Of a DNA stretch of 64,000 nt, positions 43,726 to 54,904 are shown piece after piece. Below the pieces are notes generated by a model that saw only the letters and a list, made by a program, of their open reading frames with translations, searched no databases and had not been told where the DNA came from. A program made the translations under genes and the position numbers. This stretch comes from Botryosphaeria dothidea. Taxonomy: Eukaryota > Ascomycota > Dothideomycetes > Botryosphaeriales > Botryosphaeriaceae. The stretch covers positions 1,302,001 through 1,366,000 of the forward strand of contig WWBZ02000051.1 of assembly GCA_011503125.2 (NCBI GenBank). Direction: 5' to 3'. Within the stretch, counting starts at the first letter, position 1, and each line of letters begins with the position of its first letter.

Positions 43726-44045
43726 GGGCGCCGACTGCTCAGCTGGGTGCAAAGGCCCTGCGAGGGTCCGCGGCGGACGCAGGGGAGAGTGCAATCCTCC
43801 CTTTTCGCAATTTATGAAGCTGTCACAGAAATAGAGGGGCAGCGCAATGTACTTGGCGGATTGGACCGTTGGACCCCGCGCCGGGGGGCCCTAGGCATGT
43901 ATGACGATCGGGCTTGTTCCTTGACAAAAGGCAGCCGCCGATCTGGCGCGGAAATTGGCCCTGCTGTACACACCTGCGTGTCCTTGTCTCTGGTCCCCGA
44001 TCAATCGAGCGAAACTATCTCGCCCACCCTTCTCGCTTCTGCCCC
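43726..44045. promoter_or_regulatory. Divergent promoter region NRK1 / ARMH3-like gene
   Basis: 320 bp between two starts. Nothing specific recognised. Confidence 0.45.
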
Positions 44046-46402
44046 ATGGAGCCGTCGCCGCTGACCCAGGTGTCTCGCCCGGAGACATTCCAGCCAAAGA
44101 TTGTCCAGCTGTACGAAGCCCTGTTCCAGCCGCCAGACCCTCCGGACGACCTCGACCATGAGCATTCCGAAGGCTTCTGGCAGGAGTTCTTCCTGCTCAA
44201 GCCCGATCCTCCAAGCTTGCGCCGCGTGCTACAGAAGCTGAACCCCGACGAGATGCTGCACCTACAGGTAAACCGGCACTCGAACCAAGACTTCCCAGAC
44301 GACGCTGCACAGAACGAAGCTTACACTTTTCGCGTCCGCAAAAGGTCCCCGCGCAGCAACTCTTCTCCCGCGCAATTGATCGTGTGCAGGATGCCAAAGC
44401 CCCGTCCGACGAGATCGCGCTCGATGTAAGACCGACAATACCTGCCGCTCCATCCCACTCCGCAAATTATGCTCTTTCTTTTCCAGAAAACCCACCGACT
44501 TACGAACTAGACTTTGACAGTCTTCTTAGGCGCCGTGCTGAGCAAGAAATACACGAATCCCAGTTCCGACATCCTCTCTGTGCTCGCCGGCCTTGACGAT
44601 GCCGATGCCGTACTCTCTGAACTTGTGGCTGCCTTGGACAACATAATTCGCAGTGGAAGGAATAGTGAGTTTCCCTGGCGGGCTGCGCTGGAGCTCCAGC
44701 TGCAAATGGTGGAATTTTGGCGAGAGCTGGGATAATGACGTGAGGATAGTACAAATTCGCCGGAAAGCCATTCGCGTGGCTCTTTCAATCACCTCTGGAG
44801 CGTATACTACCGGTCTGATATCCTACTTCACTCATCGGGATCTATTTCCGTCATTGATGAAGGTGAGATTGGGAAATGCCTTAATTGATGAGACACCGCG
44901 CTGACAGTTTTTTCAGTTCGTACAAGACTCCGAATCCTCAGTCGAAATCTCTGAACCGTTCATCCTTCTGGGACTTCTGGCCAACTACAACAAGTTCGAG
45001 TTCCAAAATCCTTATCGGCTGCGCCTCGATGACTTTGTAAACGATGTTGCCATCAAGAAAACCGTTCAATGCGTAGGGAACACCTGTCGAGATCTCAGGG
45101 ATAGATACGTTTCTGTCCAGGATGATACCCCTGAGGCTTGGTCAATTGGAACTGCTCTCAGCTATGTCGGCCTAGGCGCTCTGACTGGCTCTCGGCCTGC
45201 ATCGCCCACTCCAACCCCGGAGGAGGCCCAGTCTCTGTTCACTTCCTTGTATGTCTCCTCTTCATCTCAATTAATGACGATCAAACTGACGATCCCTGAA
45301 GGCCCGGCCCGGAAGCTGCAATTCTTCTATCAACTTACGACTTTGCCAACGCCAACAAGTTATTCTGTTTCAATCTGGTCAACCTTCCAGCAGCGAGCAA
45401 GACGGACATCACGCCGTTCAGCTCTTTTCTTTCTCTGACATCCTATTTATTCCAACATGCTCACCGTTCTGCAAGAACTGCGCTCTATACCCATGTGAAT
45501 CTCTACATTTTACAGATCATCATCGAGGACCCTGCACTTGCGAAGCGGTTATGTAGCGAGGAAAGCAAAACTCCTGTCAGGCTCTGCAGGCAGAGACAGC
45601 CCTACCTACCCGTCGTACGCACTGACAGGGTATTGGCGGCATATATCCTCGACACTATGGTTGATGGCATCAATCACAATCTTCGAAGGCGTCTTGATAC
45701 AGAGTTCTATATGTATGGTGCAAGAATCAAGTTTAAAAGACGAACTATAGCTAATGCGTTGCAGTCTGTGCATCGGGGTCATATTACGGATAGTATCTTT
45801 CTTGGGCAGATCTCGGGTCAGATTCGGTAAGTTATTAATCGGATTGTCTTCACCAGAGCCTGCTAACAGACTTAGCCTACCATTGGTCTGAATTGTGGCG
45901 TTCTTTGCTGTCCTTTATCCGGTTCCTCACCACATACGCCAATGATATCAAGTCTCTCAGGGAATCCGAGCGCTTGATCGACAGTACCGTAAATCTCATC
46001 GCACTGTCATTATCTGCCGGCGAGTCTTTCCTCCCGGACGCTGCGGCCTACGACGATCTCTTCTACAAGCTGGTCGAGACTGGCGACATCCTGACCAAGT
46101 TCCGCGATGCCTACGACCTGTCCAAGCAATCAAGCTCCAGCTCCATCGAGACCCTGATCAACGTGTCGAGCCACTACCACTCGCTTCTGGAGGGGGATGA
46201 GAAGGGCAAGGTGAAGAGCAAGAACCTCAGCCCGAGAGAGGTCAGCAAGGTCATCAAGCAGGGTTACGAGACTTTGTCCATCCAGGCCAGGGAGGATCTT
46301 GACCACTGGGAGAGGTATCGCGAAGCGGACCACAAGGTGGTGCTCAAGAAGGTTTCAAGAGCAGCGGTGGAGGACGCTAAGGCGCTGGTTGCTGAGAAAT
46401 AA
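44046..46402 (+). CDS. Armadillo-like helical protein of the ARMH3/DUF1741 family
   Basis: Eight exons: 44046-44267, 44345-44425, 44511-44664, 44750-44862, 44917-45248, 45302-45712, 45765-45826 and 45876-46402; introns of 49-85 bp; 633 residues with an unbroken frame. The protein is almost wholly helical, with no signal peptide. The conserved C-terminal DUF1741 part includes DDTPEAWSIGTALSYVGLG, YDFANANKLFCFNLVNLP, then YHWSELWRSLLSFIRFLTTY across the exon 7/8 junction. The animal member (C10orf76/ARMH3) recruits a PI4-kinase activity to the Golgi; the fungal role is little known. The short exon 7 (62 nt) is supported by the continuous hydrophobic frame it restores. Confidence 0.82.
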
Positions 46403-47110
46403 TGAGACCACGTGGACGATTGCAACAATATGTACAGCTTTTTGTAGAGGCGCTTGTGCGGGATAGGGAAATTTAGAGGGCATCTGGATTTACTGGTGGG
46501 GTCTCAGCACCGAACCACAAGCGCGTGAAAAGCGGGCATGAATTGTCGATTTATTTTCGGTTTGAGGTTTCTTAGCGTGCTTCTTGCTGATATACGCTTG
46601 GGGATAGCCCTAGTCTATAAAAGTTTGCCGTCCTGAAAGATGCAGTCATCAAGCCGAGGTTTTCTCTCTCTTAAATGTCTGGGTTCGCTGCGACTCCCAT
46701 GTGCTCGCTACCAGTATACAAGGTACGTTGTACCAAATGGATTTGGTAGGCCCAGAAAAAGCTCACTATCTTGTGCATTGCAGGATGATAGGTCTATTGG
46801 GACCAAGCAATAACAGAGCAATGATGCGCGGCCGAATATGGAAATGAGCCTATGCAGGCCGTGGTTTAGGAGCAGCTTCATCCAGGGTCCATTTTTGACT
46901 GCCGAGACCCTTTCTCAACGAGGCTGAAAACTTAACGCCGAGACTGTCATAGTACCAGAAACTGCTTGAACCCTTGAACCATTGTTTCCCGGTCATATAT
47001 AATACCAGTCTTTCTTCTCAACAGGTAGCCTGTTTCCTCTTGAGTCAGATCCTTCTCATCCGGCCAACTTACTGCAGTTAACCTTACTCCCGGGCCGACT
47101 CATTGCTAAC
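46403..47110. other. Intergenic region
   Basis: 708 bp between tandem plus-strand genes. No gene recognised. Confidence 0.45.
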
Positions 47111-48505
47111 ATGAAGCAGATGCAAGAAGTTGGTGCCTCCCCAGGCCCAGCCGACTCCAGCCTTGACTTCAATGACGCAGCACGATCACCGGAGGAACAT
47201 AATGCCCACGAATCTTCCGAGGTCCTAAAGTCAAAACCTGGTAAAACCCTCTTGGGTCTGGTTGAGAAGCACCTCCGCAACCCATCGTCGGAACGCTCTT
47301 CTTCAGAGGGAAACGGAACCGAGCCAGTTCGAGATGCAGACGCAAAAGCCCCGGCATACGGAGAGGTCGTCAACGATCGGGCCATCAGAAAGAGTCCGCC
47401 TGCTGCAGATCTCCGCTCCCGCTATCTCCTGCAAAGCCTCGGTGCTGGCGATGTAGGCGGGCCGCCGACATCCAGCGGATCTAGTCTACGGCTCTCATCT
47501 TGCGTTCCGAAGATGGCGTCAGAGGACGAAGGAAAACTCGTAAACGGACACACACCAACGCCTAGTCAGGCCAAAGGAAAGTCGCCAGCTTCGAATGTCT
47601 CGGTCTGCCGCGGACGCAACGGTGAGCAGTGGGTTGACGACCCCTCCCGCGACCACATCCCCGTAATCAGGCCCGCTGCGTCTAGAAAAGCGTCAGCAGA
47701 AGACACTCCACGGGGGAATTCCAGCCGCCCAAATCGATCGCCATCTCCACGCTGCAGAACCCCCGACCGGGCACTGGCCAGCGGTCGCGGTGCGGGTGGC
47801 GGTGCTGCTGGGCCGCAGCGTCCGGCACTCAGGCCCCAGCGGGTGGCGCCGGAGACGAGGGATGTGTCGCAGCTCGCGCTGGCGGGTGCTGCGGATGCGG
47901 GCAGGGCTGCGAGCGGTGACGCGTGTAAGATGTGGGAGCTGTTGGTGCAGAAGCTGCGGGAGCATGGCTTGGAGCCGTCGGATATGTCGGCGGCGCAGGT
48001 CGGCGAGTGGGAGCGTAGGCCGTTCGCGGGGGCGGATGAGTACTTTGAGACGAGTCTGCGTGATGTGTTGAAGAGGAAGAAGGGTATGTTGGAGAAGGCA
48101 GGGAGAGGGACGCACGAGGGTGCCGTCGAGGTGGCGGCGGGGCCGAGTGGCCTGCGCGAGGAGGACCGCTTTAAGATGCCTACGGAGACGACGTATCCGC
48201 AGCCGACGGAGGCCTTGGATGGCAGTGAAGAGGCGCATGAGAATGAAGATGCAGATGATGAGCTTTCTGCTTCGGTGAAAGATGAGGTGAAGTTGAAGAG
48301 GATAGAAGCGGGGAAGAAAGCTAACTATGCTCACAAGGGCAAAGAGAGGCAGCAGGAGACGAAGGAGGGTATTTTGTCGAGTTCTGCGGATCAAGGGGAT
48401 GGAAATGGTGACGGGAACCAGCAAGCTCCATGCCGTCTGCATTGGTGTGGTGTTGGGAACCTCATTCGGGGGGTTTTCCGCCCTCATTATACTAATAGGC
48501 GGTAA
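47111..48505 (+). CDS. Disordered hypothetical protein, C terminus uncertain
   Basis: Single open frame of 464 codons. I do not recognise a family. The sequence is rich in Ser, Pro, Gly, Glu and Lys and looks largely disordered. One more ordered segment, MWELLVQKLREHGLEPSDMS near residue 275, is followed by an acidic/basic C-terminal third. The ATG at 47111 is the first in the frame, about 20 nt after a pyrimidine-rich leader. An alternative ending exists: a GTGAAG donor near 48287, a GCTAAC branch and an AG acceptor about 58 nt further on would shift into a frame that ends with a hydrophobic helix (HAVCIGVVLGTSFGGFSALI) and stops at 48509. That would make it a tail-anchored membrane protein. 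Confidence 0.55.
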   Translation: MKQMQEVGASPGPADSSLDFNDAARSPEEHNAHESSEVLKSKPGKTLLGLVEKHLRNPSSERSSSEGNGTEPVRDADAKAPAYGEVVNDRAIRKSPPAADLRSRYLLQSLGAGDVGGPPTSSGSSLRLSSCVPKMASEDEGKLVNGHTPTPSQAKGKSPASNVSVCRGRNGEQWVDDPSRDHIPVIRPAASRKASAEDTPRGNSSRPNRSPSPRCRTPDRALASGRGAGGGAAGPQRPALRPQRVAPETRDVSQLALAGAADAGRAASGDACKMWELLVQKLREHGLEPSDMSAAQVGEWERRPFAGADEYFETSLRDVLKRKKGMLEKAGRGTHEGAVEVAAGPSGLREEDRFKMPTETTYPQPTEALDGSEEAHENEDADDELSASVKDEVKLKRIEAGKKANYAHKGKERQQETKEGILSSSADQGDGNGDGNQQAPCRLHWCGVGNLIRGVFRPHYTNRR

Positions 48506-48633
48506 ATAATAGAAAGAGCCTATATTTTTGCAAGCGGAATTATTCTTTTCTTGTAAACGGCTTCTGTAGCTCCACCCAGATCAGCACTCTCTAGGGACGC
48601 AGCAGGCTTTATCTCTGCCCATTGTGATCTAAT

Positions 48634-50055
48634 TCAACGCCAAAAGAGTAAAATTGCTTGTAGAACTGCGGGGGAGCAAAATGCACTGAGCTGCTCATCT
48701 GAGACCGAATTTGAGCATGTTTGTATAACCGAGAGCCGATACTGTTTGTATGCAAGATCGTACTGCTTCACCGCGTATGCAGTGGAAGCAGCCCCGAATG
48801 CTATGCTCACGAGCGTCAAAAGCGCCACAAAGATAGCTATTCAAAAATTGATCCAGTCACCGAAGTTTCGTCTGTCCCGTGCTACCTGCCGAAATCCGCG
48901 TGCCGGTTCGTTGAGAATACTCATGAACCTCTCCAGCCTATCTCTCCATATGGCGTATCTCGAAAGATCAAAGACTGTGGGTCTTCCGCATGAACCAAGA
49001 GTGAATAGCGTAGTTTTGCCCTGTCCCTCAAGAAATTTGCGTGTTGGTTCGTCATGCCATGGAAACAACAAGTTGAAGGTGTCAATCGTCTCCTCGATGA
49101 CTTCCAAGGGAATAGGACACTGCTCTGAGGTCTTGAAACATTGGAGGTGGTTCCACAAAGATATTCTGTGCTGGTATATCGTAATTGATCTTTCATCTCT
49201 GTTGCAGAGAAGATGATCGGCCATGTTGTTCGTCCAAATGACATCAACGTCAAATGTGTGTTGGAGGTTGGCAATGGTGAATCCGTGGGGGACTGTCCCA
49301 TCACAAGAGCTCCTCGAGAGTGGAAATAAACTTTTAATCAGCTCTTCCAAAGACTGCTCGTTGGGCCAGCTGGCGGTGTTAATATGCCGATATCTTGGTC
49401 CCACGGCGATGTCTTCCGAACGAACATTGAGATTTAGCCAGAGCCGAATGACCATCTGATGGAAAATGAGCTCAATCACCTCCGTTATCTGTTATTGGAT
49501 AGTATATTAGCTTAGTCATTCATTCTGAGACGTCTTGGGGATCAACACCACGAGCGCCTCAGCAACCAAGCAATCAAGTCATTCATTCATCGATTCCGAC
49601 CGATCAAGCACAAATTACATCACCATCTCAATAGATCTCAAGACTTTCGAATGTTCGACAGCGTGGAAACTATCATTGGCTAGTAGGTCCGGGATTTTTT
49701 CACGGGGGATTGCCAAGTGTTGCCTGAGATCGCCAACGAGGCTCAATGTCGACTTCCGTGTCTGAGCGGCGAATTTCCAGTGTCGTTGTTCCAACACATA
49801 GAACTCGTCTCGAAAATCGTTGAAAATAGCTCTGTAGTCTTCATCTCGAAAACTACCATTGGGAACAGTTATGCCGCAATGCGGCCAAAGAGCTCGGAGA
49901 ATCTGTTCCTTTTCCGGAGCTGATAAATTTGGCGTTTCGTTGTTGAACCTCTTTCCACGCAAGATTTGGCAAATATTGCAAAGTAGAGCCATCTCAAGCT
50001 CATACAGTCTTGCGTTTGTTGCAGTCCAGGCAGAAAGGTAGGGAGTTGATAGCAA
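48634..50055 (-). pseudogene. Membrane-protein pseudogene split by a solo LTR
   Basis: Two coding blocks flank the LTR at 49457-49622: the 5' block (50055 to 49628) and the 3' block (49456 to 48634). Dropping the LTR and one copy of the CCATC duplication joins them in frame across EHSKVLRSIEM/VIRLWLNLN. The 3' block meets an in-frame TGA at 48841-48843 just before a hydrophobic helix (IFVALLTLVSIAFGAASTAY), where a Trp codon is likely, then runs to the real stop. I know this only as a fungal protein of unknown function with conserved segments such as ICQILRGKRFNNE, LWPHCGI and RQVARDRRNFGDW, plus a C-terminal membrane segment. The annotated 5' end is not a good ATG; an upstream exon (to about 50138) is likely. 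Confidence 0.7.
49457..49622 (+). repeat. Solo LTR of copia element A
   Basis: 166 bp, starting TGATGG and ending CATCA, flanked by perfect 5-bp target-site duplications CCATC at 49452-49456 and 49623-49627. Nearly the same sequence occurs at 50860-51024 and, lacking its first part, at 63529-63657. There is no internal element sequence next to it, so it is the product of LTR-LTR recombination. Confidence 0.93.
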
Positions 50056-50714
50056 CTTGAGCAGGCTTGGTTCGGAAGAATCTTGCGATCATCGCACTTG
50101 TAGATAAATGTAGGGCGGGCGCTTGTGAAATGACTCAATCATGCAGTAATCACTGAGTTGGAGCTTTCATGCATTGACCGGTTGTATAGCGTCTCTTAGC
50201 CTTGCGTTGTATCCGCGTCAAGCTCCTTATTCGTCTCTGGCCCTCACCGGTCAAGGCTGCTTCTCGCGACCCTCCGGCTCCTCTGGACATCATACCTTCT
50301 CTACTACATCGCACTCAATCTGACCTGAATCAACTACCTGCAACTCTGAAAGATCTCAAAAGCAGAAACTCTGAAAGTGCCTAAGGTTTTTGGGTATGCA
50401 TACCCTCCTCGTCGAACGCAATTCTTGCGGTTCAGCCTTGTACAAGTTCAGCCTTGCATGACGCATTTCAGCATCGACATCATCTCCGACACCGCCTACC
50501 CGTAGGCCTCCCCCAAAGGGGAAAAAGCTAACTCCCAAACAGCTGGTGCTACGTCGGCCACAAACCCCTCACCCGTGCCATCGCACAGCACTGGGGCAGG
50601 CTTGCACTCATAGTCGGCGCCAGGTTGAAATACAGAAGTAAGCAATCCAGAGGCTTCTTTCCCTTGGCTTGCTCTGACCCTGGATTGGGTACAGATCCGC
50701 TTTTGTAGCATACG
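50056..50714. other. Spacer between pseudogene and interrupted host gene
   Basis: About 660 bp. Short frames on both strands; no gene recognised. Likely promoter of the plus-strand gene at 50715. Confidence 0.4.
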
Positions 50715-50859
50715 ATGGCATCTGGGAGTTCCGCAGTCACGGAGACTGAAACGACCCACGTACGCGTGTTCGGAAGGCATGCTCCCCGGTTTGCATGGCC
50801 TCAATCTATCACTGCCGCTGCAGTCCCGCAGCCAACTGCCTCTGTGGACGAAACGTTTC
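50715..50859 (+). CDS. N-terminal part of a host gene interrupted by the transposon island
   Basis: ATG at 50715 opens 48 codons of Ser/Thr/Ala/Pro-rich sequence (MASGSSAVTETETTHVRVFG to SVDETF) that run directly into the LTR at 50860. The reading phase here is compatible with the plus-strand frame that resumes after the last LTR near 63663, allowing for a 5-bp target duplication. The product is not recognised. The link between the two halves is an inference because the bases next to the two LTRs (GTTTC and GAAAG) do not match. Confidence 0.4.
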
Positions 50860-51024
50860 TGATGGAAAATGAGCTCAATCACCTCCGTTATCTGTTATTG
50901 GATAGTATATTAGCTTAGTCATTCATTCTGAGACGTCTTGGGAGCAACACGACGAGCGCCTCAGCAACTAAGCAATTAAGTCATTTATTCATCGATTGCG
51001 ACCGATCAAGCGCAAATCCCATCA
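50860..51024 (+). repeat. 5' LTR of copia element A
   Basis: 165 bp, TGATGG...CCCATCA, with short terminal inverted repeat TGATG/CATCA. It is followed immediately by a primer-binding site and a gag frame on the plus strand. Confidence 0.9.
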
Positions 51025-51038
51025 GGTTATAAGCCCGG
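51025..51038 (+). other. Primer-binding site, copia element A
   Basis: GGTTATAAGCCCGG directly after the LTR. It is the reverse complement of the initiator tRNA-Met anticodon arm (28706-28719 in this window) with one G-to-A change, which is a CpA-to-TpA change on the other strand. Confidence 0.85.
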
Positions 51039-54000
51039 ATGGTGCTTAAACAATAGCCTGATCGGCCGCAATCACTCAGAATCAATTTCTACCGAATACT
51101 GCCGAATCCGGCGCATCCGAGGCCGTTTATTGGACGAGCACTCATCGCATCAATTTAAGCATCAGCGCGCATCAACTAAATTACCGAATCGAATCCCTGA
51201 CGACGAACGACTGTTCCGACCGTCATAATGACCGAATCGTCGACTAAGGAGCTTGGGACTGTCCTAAAGCTCATTAGTTCAAGGAACTATCTACAATGGA
51301 GGTCCTTACTAGAAGGATACTTTAAGAGAGAGGATCTTTGGGAGATCGTCAGCGGCGATCTTGCACAACCATTAAAGCAAGAACGTCTGAAGCCTAAAGA
51401 AGAAGACGCTCTGGAGGAGACAGATCTTGCCAAGTACGAGCGCAAGCTCAAACGGTATAAAGACTGGATTACCAGGGATGCCAAGGCAATCTACGCAATC
51501 AAGATAACGGTCCATATGGACTACCTTCGTTCCCTATCCACGTTCTCAACCTCGAAAGGGATATAGGACGATATCAATTCCAAATTCGAAGGAGAAGGTC
51601 CTGTCCAGCAATCAATCTACTTCTTAATCTAGACTAAGATGACCTATGATCTAACCTCGAATCTTGAGACTTTCTTGCGGAAGTATAGTACTGCCTGGAT
51701 AGACTATATCTAATCTAGCCTTAAACTTCTACCTAAGGTAGTAGTCTATAAGCTGCTTGCTAAGCTGGATTAGCACTTCGATGCCTGGGTCACGGCTAAG
51801 CACTAATTACTTCGCAATAACGAGAAAATCAAGCTCTAAGACCTTATTAACCAGATCATCGATAAGAATAAGCGCAATATACTTCTTCCGAATTCATAAG
51901 TTAATATTATTAAACGAGGAGCTAAATTCAATCAACCGAATTAACCGAATTAATCGAATTAGTAGAAATGCCTCTGCTGTAATAGACCTCATCGAACGGA
52001 GAGGTGCTTCTACCTACATCCTAAATTGTCACGAGGAGGATTATTTATCCCTAATTAGAAACTTGTTAGCGAATACCATGCCTCTTAATCTAAGGATCAG
52101 CTAAATGCGAAGTCCGATACGAAATTAGGAGCCTTAAATTACATAGCAATCATGCAGTTACCTCTTAAAGTTCCTATAAAGTCTAAGGAATAGTTCCGTG
52201 AATACTTTATTGTTGATACTGGAGCCTACTATCACTGCTATAACAATCGAGAAGTATTCTTAGATCTCTAAGATACTCTACTAAGTAAGATCTATACCGG
52301 AGGAGGACTAATCCGAGTACTTAGCAGAGGAACAATTTAACTTACCTACCTAGATTCCAAGAACGACAAGATCACGAGGACTATCTAGTATATCCTCTAC
52401 ACTCCCTATTTACTAATTAGTATAATTTCCTCTCGGGTCTTTTATAAAAGGAAAGGTAATCAGCTCTTCTTCTATAGATTAAACAAGCTAGGATTCTACA
52501 CCCTATTAGGTGAAGAAATCATACACACGCCTTATAATAAGGAACTCGGCTTCTTTAGCCCAAAGATCATTGCTATCGGCAACGAATCTAAGAATCAACA
52601 ACGCCAATTACTCCTTCTAATCTCACTAATCAAGATCGATATTAATCTTCTGCATCAACGAATGGGACACGCATTATTTCAAGCCTGCTAGACCCTTGCC
52701 TAGTAACTTAGCTATTAACTTACCGGAGAGCGAGGCAACTGCGAGACCTGTGCCCTCACTAAATTACAAAGGAACATTAGCTATAAGAAGCAACGACGTG
52801 CCTCTGAACCAGGTGAATTCCATGTCGATACCGTTCAGATGTCTACTCCTAGAATGCACGGCGAACGCTATTTTCTTCTTATAACTAATAATGCAACCAC
52901 ATTCCGCTAGGGCTACCTATTTAAGAAGAAATATTATACATTTAACACGCTTAAGGATCATATTAAGATATGGAATACTTAGACCGGGAACTACCCGAAA
53001 CGAATTCGAATTAATAATAGTCGAGAATTTGTAATGAATTAACTCCGAGCCTATTACAGCATAAAAGGCATTAAACTTAAGATTTTAGCCCCCTATACAC
53101 CTAAATAGAATAGCAAGGCTAAGAAAGCTAATTATATTATCGAAACCCGAATTAGATTAATACTTTAAGATGCCGGACTGCCCTTATTTCTCTAGCTAGA
53201 AACCTTAAATACCGCAATTAAGATTGTTAATCGGACACCCACTAGAATCAATAAGGATTCCTAGACCCTATACTAGTCTCTTAGCGAGATATTAGAAATA
53301 TCGAATACTCTTCCTAATATTACTAATTAGAGGACCTTTAGCTATACTACCTACGTCTATATTCTAAAGTAACGAAAAACCTAAGAAAATAAGCTCGAGC
53401 TTAGAGCTTAGAAGAGAAATCTTATCGGATATAAGGGAGATACTATCTACCGCATCTACTTGCCTAGTAAGCGTGTTATTATTAGAAGCTCCTATATTAT
53501 ATTTAATAAATCAAATCTAGACCTCCCTAATATTTTAAATAAGGACCTCTTAGATAAGAAGGACCCTATAATCGAATACGTTAGACTCCCCCTTAATTCG
53601 GAGGGTAGAACTCTATTAGATCTACCTTAGTATTAAATTAAATCTTAGTAATTAGAAGAATATAAATAGATAGATAGACTCTAGTTAATTGCTTAATAAG
53701 CTCTACGAATTTAAGATTAACTAGACTTACCTAGATCTACTAGCACTTTTAACCTACCTAAATTACCTAATCTCGGAATAATACGTTAATCTTTAATCGA
53801 ATCTCTACTAATTTCGGATATAGAATAATACCTACTACTAATTAGTAACTAAGACTAACTATTAGAATTATCGGAATCACCTTCGGCTTTAATACCTATA
53901 GCCAACTAAGAAGAATCGAGCTAGCCTACCCTAGTTCGAAAATTATTACGCCCTAAGATTTAGATAGAGAAGGGCTAAACTTATCGAAGAATTATAGAAG

Positions 54001-54749
54001 TACGCACCGGTAAACCTAGACGCCCACGCACTATTCTATTAATTCTACTACTAATTACGGTATATTATTTTGCTATCGGGCTAGATTACGCACCTAAAAT
54101 CAAGGACCTACTACTAGAACCACGAGACTAGACTAAAGCTATAAATTATCCTCTTAGGGATCGTTAGATTTAAGCTACTACGAAGGAAATTAATTAATAT
54201 AAGAAGAATAGCACCTAGATACTTACTAAGCCACCTAATTCAGCTAGGATCTTACCCTATACCTAGGTCTTTAAGTATAAGGCTAATTTAACCGGAAATC
54301 TCGCATCTTATAAGGCAAGACTTTGTATTAGAGAAGATAAGCAACGCCCTAGACTTAACTATCTTAAAACCTTTATATTAGTCGTTAAGCTAGCCACCTT
54401 TAAGATTATTATAGCTCTTATTATAATTCTAGATCTCGAATACTACCAATTGGATATCTCTTTAGTATTTATTAACGGTAAGATCGATAAGGATAATATC
54501 TACATAGCACTTCCACCGAAATTTAATAACTAACTAAATGGAACTAATCTCGTTGCACATCTCCGGAAGGCACTCTATAGATTAAAATAAGCTTCACGTA
54601 TCTAGTAGTAGGAGATTACTTAATATCTCGCAACTGTCTAATACTACCCACTAGAATTAGATCCCTATATATTCTAACATGCTTAGCATAAGGGAATCAT
54701 TATTATCTACGTAGATAACTTAATTCTTATTCACTAGGATAAGGATATC
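51025..54749 (+). mobile_element. Ty1/copia retrotransposon A, internal region, truncated and mutated
   Basis: Plus-strand gag-pol remains. The gag start (51228-51566, 112 codons) is intact: MTESSTKELGTVLKLISS, then an LQWRSLLEGYFKREDLWEIV motif typical of copia gag. After a stop, gag continues with many TAG/TAA where Gln is expected. A CCHC-like knuckle (CLCCNRPHRTERC) lies near 51970. Protease appears as FIVDTGAYYH near 52205, GAG-pre-integrase as LLHQRMGHA near 52650, integrase core from about 52790 to 53250 (GEFHVDTVQMSTP). Reverse transcriptase follows near 54400-54720 with YYQLDISLVFINGKI and YVDNLILIH, where the usual sequence is YVDD. The element breaks off at 54749 where another LTR begins; RNase H is missing. 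Confidence 0.85.
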
Positions 54750-54904
54750 TGTTAGACTATAAACTATTAGGAGAAACAGGGTCTTATTATACTAAGGATT
54801 AACAGCGAAAATTTGCTAGATAGCTACTATATAAGAGGCTGCAGGGTCATCTACCCTCCTCCTTATACCACTTATTATCTAGTAATACGAATAATTACAA
54901 TTCA
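54750..54904 (+). repeat. Probable 5' LTR of copia element B
   Basis: TGTTAG...AATTCA, about 155 bp, placed between the broken reverse transcriptase of element A and a primer-binding site. The right end is well fixed by the binding site; the left end is the nearest TG and less sure. It shares the CTCCTTATA core with the LTR of element C. Confidence 0.6.

Noticed and set aside
42823..44064. 413-codon plus-strand frame
   Set aside because: Antisense to NRK1, whose P-loop and other kinase motifs are unambiguous on the minus strand; it also runs across the promoter.
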